DNA of 11,311 nucleotides, taken from assembly GCA_003240695.1 (NCBI GenBank), contig QFNC01000048.1:1-11311 (forward strand), read 5' to 3'. This DNA comes from Pseudoxanthomonas suwonensis (GTDB taxonomy: Bacteria > Pseudomonadota > Gammaproteobacteria > Xanthomonadales > Xanthomonadaceae). Below are positions 7,202-11,311 of the stretch, piece after piece. The notes beneath the pieces were generated by a model. That model did no database searches and was not told where the DNA came from. It worked only from the letters and a program-made list of their open reading frames with translations. Made by a program: the position numbers and the translations under genes. How positions within the stretch are numbered: position 1 is the stretch's first letter; each line of letters starts with the position of its first letter.

Positions 7202-10200
7202 CTGCCCGGAAACACTCCCTCCTGTTCGACCTGCAGTCCCTGCAGAACGGATCCAGCAAGCGCGGAATCGGGCGTTATGCGCGCGAGCATTTCAACGGCC
7301 TGCTGGGAATCGGTCAGGATGCGTTCGACATGCACTGCATGCTCGATCTGACCTACGAGGCCCAGGCCGGCGACGTGCTCGGCGAATACGCGGGACGGCT
7401 TGCGGCGGATCGCATCCACGGCTACCGGTATCCGACCGGCATGTGGAGCGCCTATCCGACCGCCGAGCCGGAGGCCGCATTTTCCGAAGAGCTGGTGCGC
7501 CTGCATGTGGAGGCGATGGCGCCCGACGTGGTGCACGTGCCCAGCCTGTTCGAGGGTGCCGTCGAGGCCTGTGCGGGGCTGGGGCGCGTCGCCCGCGCGC
7601 GGGGCAGCATCAGCAGCTGCCTCGTGCACGACCTCATCCCGCTGGTCATGGAAGAACACTACCTGGCGGATCCGCGCGCGCGCGCCTGGTACCAGCACAA
7701 GACGGCACAGCTGCGCGAATTCGACGTGTTGCTGGCCAATTCACAGACCACCAAGGATGACGTGGTCCGGCTGCTGGACTGCGATCCGCAGCGCGTGCAC
7801 GTGATTTACGCCGGCTATGCGGAGATCTTCAGGCAGAAGGTGGACAAGGCTGCGGCGGCGCGGCGGCTGGAAAACCGCTTCCGCCTCGCCTCGCCATTCG
7901 TCCTGTATACCGGTAACAACGATCCTCGCAAGAACACCCGGGGCGCGATCGCGGGATTCGCCTCGCTGCCGCCTGCCGTGCGGGGTGATCTCAAGCTGGT
8001 GCTGAACCAGGCCGACCATGCCGATGATTTGCGGCAGTTCGCGCGCCAATGCGGACTGGATGCCGATGCCCTGGTCATGACGGGCTACGTGACGGACGCG
8101 GAATTGGCGGATCTGTATGCATGCTGCCGCGCATTCGTGTTCCCATCCCTGTATGAAGGTTTCGGTCTACCGGTTGTCGAGGCCATGTCCTGCGGGGCAC
8201 CGGTGCTGGTTGGCGACAATTCCAGCCTGAAGGAAATCATGGAACTGGACGAAGCGCGATTCGATGCCTCGGATCACCGGGCAATCGGGGCCGCGCTGGA
8301 GCGCGTGCTGCAGGACGAAGGATGGAGCGAGCGGCTCAGGCGCTATGGGGAGAAGCGGATCAACGCATTCTCGTGGACGCGGACGGCACAGCTCAGCATC
8401 GAGGCCTGGCAAGTGGCGCTCGAATGCAGCCGCGCGCGTGACGGTCAGGCTGCGGCCGGGTCTGGCGTCGCCGTTGTCGTTCCCGAAGCGCTGCCGGAAG
8501 TCCAGCAGACGGAATGGGCGGATGCGCTTTCCGGCTACGTTGATTCGGGCAGCGTCGAGATTGCCTGTCCGGTTCCGGAACGATGGCCTTCCTACCTGCA
8601 GGTCCAGCCATTCCCGCAACACGCGCTGGCGTCGGATGCGGGCATCGATCTGCTGATCGCGTTGCATTCCGATGCGCAGGGCCGGGTGCTGCGCGGCCTG
8701 GCGTTCCTAGGCGAGCGTGAAGCGCAGATGCGAGCGCAGTGGCCAGGCCTGTGCGAATTGCTGTCAACCGGGCAGATTCCCCCGCAAGACCATGCCTTGC
8801 CCGAATTGATTTCCCACTGCCGGGGCATTCTGGAAGCAGGCCGGCACGACGGCTTGCTGGCGGCTACCGTGGGGCCGATGCTGCAAGGATCGCCAGTACA
8901 TGCAGAGCATGAGCGCGGCGATGCCAAGATCGCTCTTGGCTGGATGGAAGCGACCCGGCAGCGTTTCGCGCATTTGTCGGCCGAGGCGGTGGCGTCGCTG
9001 CTCGACTCGGTGCTCCCGAACCAGGTGCGCACCAATCCGCAGCCGGTCCGCGAGGCATTGTGCTCGGCCGGCCAGTTCGGCATGCCCCGGCGCGTGCTGA
9101 TCGACATGAGCGAATTGGCCAGGGTGGATTACGGAACCGGCATCCAGCGCGTGGTGCGCAATCTCGTCCGCGAGCTGTGTTCGCACAATGCCGAAGGCCG
9201 CCTCCTGTTCGTTCCGGTTTACCATGAGGGCGATCGCATCCGTTCCGCCCACGGCCTGGTCAGGAAAATGCTGGGTATCGACTGCCCGGCATTCGACGAA
9301 TCGGAAGGATTCCGCACCCGAGACATGCTGTTCCTTGCCGACTCGGCCTGGGTTGGCCCCGAACGCTTCCTTCCCAGCATCGGCCAGGTGCGCCGCAATG
9401 GCGGCGAGGTGGCGGTGTTCTTCCATGACATCATTCCGCTGCGGTTCCCGCAGACATGCGGCGAGGGGATGCCTGCGGCCTTCAGGGCCTGGACGGAATT
9501 CGCGGTGCGGTATGCCGACGTGTATGTCTGCAACTCGCTGGCCACGGCGCAGGACCTGCAGGCCTGGATTGCGGAGAATCGACCAGAGCACCGGCCCCGG
9601 TATCGGGTCGGCCACGTTCATCTGGGGTCGGACGTGATGGAACTGGGTACCGGTGCGGACATCCGTGCATCCATGCGCAGCCTGTTCGCGGAAGGCGAAC
9701 GGACCTTCCTGGCGGTGGGCACCATCGAACCGCGCAAGGATTACCGCACCATCCTGGACGCATTCGAGTTGGCTTGGGATTCCGGCCTGCGGGCGAACCT
9801 GCTGATCGTCGGCAAAAACGGCTGGGGCTCGGACGAACTGATCGACTCAATGCGCGCCAGTCCGCATTTCGGCTCCAAGCTGTTCTGGCCGCAAAACGTG
9901 AACAACGCTGAACTTGATCTGGCATACCGATCGACGTGCGGCCTGATTCAGGCCTCCCTTTCGGAAGGGTTCGGATTGCCGATCGTCGAGGCAGCGCGAT
10001 ACAGGGCGCCACTGCTGCTATCCGACATCGCGGTGTTCCGGGAAATCGCAGGAGAGCATGCCGCCTATTTTGCCGTCAGCGACAGTAGGGCATTGGCTGC
10101 GCTGCTTCAGCGCGACGATTTGGCAGGATCCGAAGCACTCGCCGGACGGGTTCTAACGTGGAGCGATTATGGGCGCGAGCTTCGGTCTATGCTGCTCGGC

Positions 10201-10254
10201 GGGCCTGGCCGCGAGTCCTTGCGGGAAGAACGTCACTTCGGCTCTGCCGGATGA
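7198..10254 (+). CDS. Large two-domain GT4-type glycosyltransferase
   Basis: The 1018-residue protein contains two GT-B type glycosyltransferase units. Unit 1 (about residues 5-410) has LLFDLQSLQNGSSKRGIGRY, TGNNDPRKN, and an E-x7-E pair Glu320-Glu328 in YEGFGLPVVEAMSCGAPVL. Unit 2 (about 629-1005) starts at MPRRVLIDMSEL with YGTGIQRVVRNL and continues with VGTIEPRKDY and Glu923-Glu931 in SEGFGLPIVEAARYRAPLL. Between them, residues about 415-628 match no family I recognise. Both units keep the motifs expected of active retaining enzymes, so one protein could make two linkages of a repeat unit, as multidomain WbdA-like polymerases do. No membrane span or signal peptide is visible, so it probably acts at the cytoplasmic face of the inner membrane. 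The ATG at 7198 overlaps the preceding stop. The acceptor, donor and linkage are unknown. Confidence 0.88.
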   Translation: MTARKHSLLFDLQSLQNGSSKRGIGRYAREHFNGLLGIGQDAFDMHCMLDLTYEAQAGDVLGEYAGRLAADRIHGYRYPTGMWSAYPTAEPEAAFSEELVRLHVEAMAPDVVHVPSLFEGAVEACAGLGRVARARGSISSCLVHDLIPLVMEEHYLADPRARAWYQHKTAQLREFDVLLANSQTTKDDVVRLLDCDPQRVHVIYAGYAEIFRQKVDKAAAARRLENRFRLASPFVLYTGNNDPRKNTRGAIAGFASLPPAVRGDLKLVLNQADHADDLRQFARQCGLDADALVMTGYVTDAELADLYACCRAFVFPSLYEGFGLPVVEAMSCGAPVLVGDNSSLKEIMELDEARFDASDHRAIGAALERVLQDEGWSERLRRYGEKRINAFSWTRTAQLSIEAWQVALECSRARDGQAAAGSGVAVVVPEALPEVQQTEWADALSGYVDSGSVEIACPVPERWPSYLQVQPFPQHALASDAGIDLLIALHSDAQGRVLRGLAFLGEREAQMRAQWPGLCELLSTGQIPPQDHALPELISHCRGILEAGRHDGLLAATVGPMLQGSPVHAEHERGDAKIALGWMEATRQRFAHLSAEAVASLLDSVLPNQVRTNPQPVREALCSAGQFGMPRRVLIDMSELARVDYGTGIQRVVRNLVRELCSHNAEGRLLFVPVYHEGDRIRSAHGLVRKMLGIDCPAFDESEGFRTRDMLFLADSAWVGPERFLPSIGQVRRNGGEVAVFFHDIIPLRFPQTCGEGMPAAFRAWTEFAVRYADVYVCNSLATAQDLQAWIAENRPEHRPRYRVGHVHLGSDVMELGTGADIRASMRSLFAEGERTFLAVGTIEPRKDYRTILDAFELAWDSGLRANLLIVGKNGWGSDELIDSMRASPHFGSKLFWPQNVNNAELDLAYRSTCGLIQASLSEGFGLPIVEAARYRAPLLLSDIAVFREIAGEHAAYFAVSDSRALAALLQRDDLAGSEALAGRVLTWSDYGRELRSMLLGGPGRESLREERHFGSAG

Positions 10255-10336
10255 CGCCAGCCGGATCTGATGGGGGGTAGCACGCGCATCCCCAGACACA
10301 AAAATCCGGGGAGTGGGCATATAATCGAGCATCTAA
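10255..10336. other. Spacer between the O-antigen unit and the insertion-sequence remnants
   Basis: This spacer is clearly less GC-rich than the genes around it and has no convincing ORF. G and C runs at 10272-10277, 10290-10293 and 10307-10311 could form alternative small stems, but no stem with a following T-run is seen, so I do not call a terminator. It contains a perfect -10 hexamer and a partial ops-like match, listed separately. Confidence 0.5.
10320..10325 (+). promoter_or_regulatory. Possible orphan -10 box
   Basis: TATAAT matches the sigma-70 -10 consensus perfectly on the plus strand. No good -35 hexamer is present 16-18 bases upstream, and there is no extended TGn. If active, it would start about 12 bases later, at the proposed end of an insertion-sequence remnant, and read antisense to its transposase fragment. 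It may be the former promoter of a gene now separated by the insertion. Confidence 0.35.
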
Positions 10337-10690
10337 TGACCCATCGGTTTCTGCGCAGGTCAGGCCGCTAAAGCATAGGCTTCAGCGGGAGTCTTCATGC
10401 CCAGCGCCTGGTGGGGACGCCGGTGATTGTAGAACTGGATCCAGTCAGCAATCACGCGCATGGAGTGTTGCTGACTTTCGAAGTGGTGGCGGTGAGCGCA
10501 CTGCTCCTTCAACGTGCGGATGACGCGCTCGAGCATACTGTTCTGCTGTGGGCAGTGCGGCGTGAAGAACTCCTGGTTCAAGCCGTAGCTGCGGACAAGC
10601 CGCGTGTAGTGCCGGTTGGTGAACACCAGCCCATTGTCCGACCGCAGCAGAAACGGCGCCGGGACGCGGCCCGTAAGCTTCCCCGATCCG
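10337..10690 (-). mobile_element. Truncated IS3-family element (minus-strand remnant)
   Basis: The left side starts with TG at 10337, the terminal dinucleotide usual for IS3-family ends, about 20 bases beyond the transposase stop. On this strand the sequence encodes only the C-terminal third of an OrfB transposase. The rest, including orfA and the other end, is missing, and similarity stops at about 10680-10690 where a second element begins. The exact right boundary and any target duplication cannot be set by eye. Confidence 0.7.
10360..10682 (-). pseudogene. IS3-family transposase OrfB, C-terminal fragment
   Basis: About 106 codons of the integrase-like catalytic core are left. The fragment begins near PAPFLLRSDNG, which holds the second Asp of the DDE triad. 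Thirty-five residues later comes the catalytic Glu in NSMLERVIRTLKEQ, the spacing expected for IS3 enzymes. It ends with YNHRRPHQALGMKTPAEA and a normal TGA stop. The first Asp and the whole N-terminal part are absent, so it cannot be an active transposase. The open frame continues upstream to 10842, but those codons are antisense to the neighbouring orfA and belong to a different element. Sequence motifs place it in a different IS3 subgroup from the plus-strand element next to it. Confidence 0.85.
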
Positions 10691-10734
10691 CAGACACCCC
10701 ATAAGTAGAACTTTCTGGCATGTTTTCCCCAACC

Positions 10735-10740
10735 AGGAGG
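10735..10740 (+). promoter_or_regulatory. Strong ribosome-binding site of orfA
   Basis: AGGAGG is a perfect Shine-Dalgarno sequence, 4 bases before the ATG at 10745. It fixes the orfA start and is stronger than any ribosome-binding site in the O-antigen genes of this window. Confidence 0.75.
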
Positions 10741-10744
10741 TTCC

Positions 10745-11011
10745 ATGAAGAAGTCCCGTTTCACCGAGATCCAGATCGTCTCGATCCTCAAGCAGTCCGA
10801 CGCCGGCGTGCCGGTCAAGGACATTTGCCGGCAGGCCGGCATCAGCGTGCCGACGTACTACAAGTGGAAGTCGAAGTACGGGGGCCTGGAGGCCTCGGAG
10901 CTGCGGCGGGTCAAGGACCTGGAAGCCGAGAACGCCAAGCTCAAGCGGATGTACGCCGAGCTGGCGCTCGACAACGCGGCGATGAAGGACCTGATCGCAA
11001 AAAAACTGTAG
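10745..11011 (+). CDS. IS3-family transposase OrfA (helix-turn-helix subunit)
   Basis: The 88-residue protein is the normal size for IS3-family OrfA. The N-terminal helix-turn-helix (about residues 5-45: RFTEIQIVSILKQ, then GVPVKDICRQAGISVPTYY) recognises the element ends. A leucine-zipper-like helix follows (about 55-88: LRRVKDLEAENAKLKRMYAE), used for dimer formation. The frame is intact to TAG. The overall sequence is of the IS51/IS407-like type rather than the IS2-like type. Near its end lies an A7 run where ribosomes could slip into orfB to make the OrfAB fusion. Confidence 0.88.
   Translation: MKKSRFTEIQIVSILKQSDAGVPVKDICRQAGISVPTYYKWKSKYGGLEASELRRVKDLEAENAKLKRMYAELALDNAAMKDLIAKKL
10999..11005 (+). 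promoter_or_regulatory. A7 slippery run for -1 frameshifting between orfA and orfB
   Basis: Seven A bases lie just before the orfA stop at 11009-11011. The downstream orfB similarity is in the -1 frame. IS3-family elements commonly use such A-runs for programmed -1 frameshifting to make the OrfAB transposase. A downstream stimulatory structure was not assessed. Confidence 0.6.
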
Positions 11012-11311
11012 GGCCGGAGCAGAAGCGCGAGGCCGTGGCACTGGCCGGGCAAGTCGAGAGTCGTCCGACGCGCGGCTTCTGGAAGTGCTGCAAGGTCCTG
11101 CGCCGTGCTCGGCCGGACTGGAACCACAAGCGAATCTACCGGGTGTACGCAAGGCCAAGCAGCGGCTGCCCAAGCGCGAACGCGTGCCGCTGTACGTCCC
11201 GCGTCTGCCAGGCACGGTCTGGTCGGCCGACTTCATGGCCGATGCGCTGGCCTGTGGCCGTCGCTTCCGGACATTCAACGTGGTCGACGACTTCAACCGC
11301 GAGTCGCTGCA
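11002..11311 (+). pseudogene. IS3-family transposase OrfB, N-terminal part, deleted and frameshifted
   Basis: In the -1 frame relative to orfA, the sequence reads PEQKREAVALAG and then jumps directly to RPTRGFWKCCKVLRRARPDWNHKRIYRVY, up to about 11148. Relatives have a block of some 40 residues between those parts, including the HTH_21-like segment. Just after RVY the frame changes. From 11151 the match continues as KAKQRLPKRERV, then WSADFMADAL with the first catalytic Asp, and FRTFNVVDDFNRE to the edge. About 8 residues that normally follow RVY are also missing. The copy therefore has two deletions, one not a multiple of three, and cannot make a normal OrfB. The expected lengths are from memory of the family. 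Confidence 0.75.

Larger units (their letters stand above)
10691..11311 (+). mobile_element. Second IS3-family element, degraded, continuing past the right edge
   Basis: This element has the IS3 layout: a short non-coding leader with ribosome-binding site, orfA, then orfB in the -1 frame. The left end is probably near the CCCC-rich stretch at 10691-10705; the usual TG terminus is not evident there, so the end may be slightly truncated. orfA is intact, but orfB has lesions, so the copy seems dead unless a transposase acts in trans. It abuts the older minus-strand fragment back to back. Confidence 0.72.

Noticed and set aside
10271..10311. Intrinsic terminator after the large glycosyltransferase
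   Set aside because: G and C runs can make 5-pair stems in alternative registers, but loops are about 14 bases and no T-run follows.
10445..11296. Minus-strand open frame of 283 codons through both IS remnants
   Set aside because: It passes antisense through orfA and orfB and then out of frame through the minus-strand OrfB fragment, so it is a chance frame across two elements.
1..11311. tRNA, rRNA or CRISPR content
   Set aside because: No tRNA-like cloverleaf, rRNA stretch or regularly spaced direct repeat was noticed; nearly all of the window is coding or IS remnant.

Overview
The window looks like chromosomal DNA from a high-GC gammaproteobacterium of the Xanthomonadaceae (Xanthomonas, Stenotrophomonas or Lysobacter type). 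The main reason is layout: a cysN/cysC fusion, then a metB-type gene, then a variable lipopolysaccharide cluster. In Xanthomonas the O-antigen genes are known to lie between metB and etfA, and their content differs sharply between strains. The genus is inference from layout and composition; no marker gene is present.

Region 1 (1-2200) is housekeeping sulfur metabolism. It holds the 3' half of a bifunctional sulfate adenylyltransferase subunit/APS kinase and a complete PLP-dependent transsulfuration enzyme (cystathionine gamma-synthase/lyase family).

Region 2 (2250-10254) is a tight, co-directional five-gene unit for an ABC-transporter-dependent O-antigen: a GT4-type glycosyltransferase, the permease Wzm, the ATPase Wzt with a C-terminal cargo-recognition domain, a methyltransferase preceded by a DUF4214-like domain and a long predicted coiled coil, and a 1018-residue protein with two glycosyltransferase domains. 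Two junctions are ATGA start/stop overlaps and the other two gaps are 17 and 4 bases, so one transcript with coupled translation is likely. A plausible model is that the two glycosyltransferase proteins build the polymer, the coiled-coil methyltransferase caps its non-reducing end (perhaps also setting its length), and Wzt reads that cap and passes the chain to Wzm. The capping and ruler steps are inference by analogy with E. coli O8/O9a WbdD and Wzt.

Region 3 (10255-11311) is a junction scarred by insertion sequences. A short lower-GC spacer contains a perfect TATAAT and a partial ops-like match. It is followed by two IS3-family remnants of different subgroups lying back to back: a minus-strand C-terminal piece of an OrfB transposase, and a plus-strand element with intact orfA but an orfB that has lost an internal block and shifted frame. 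The rest of the O-antigen cluster presumably lies beyond the right edge.
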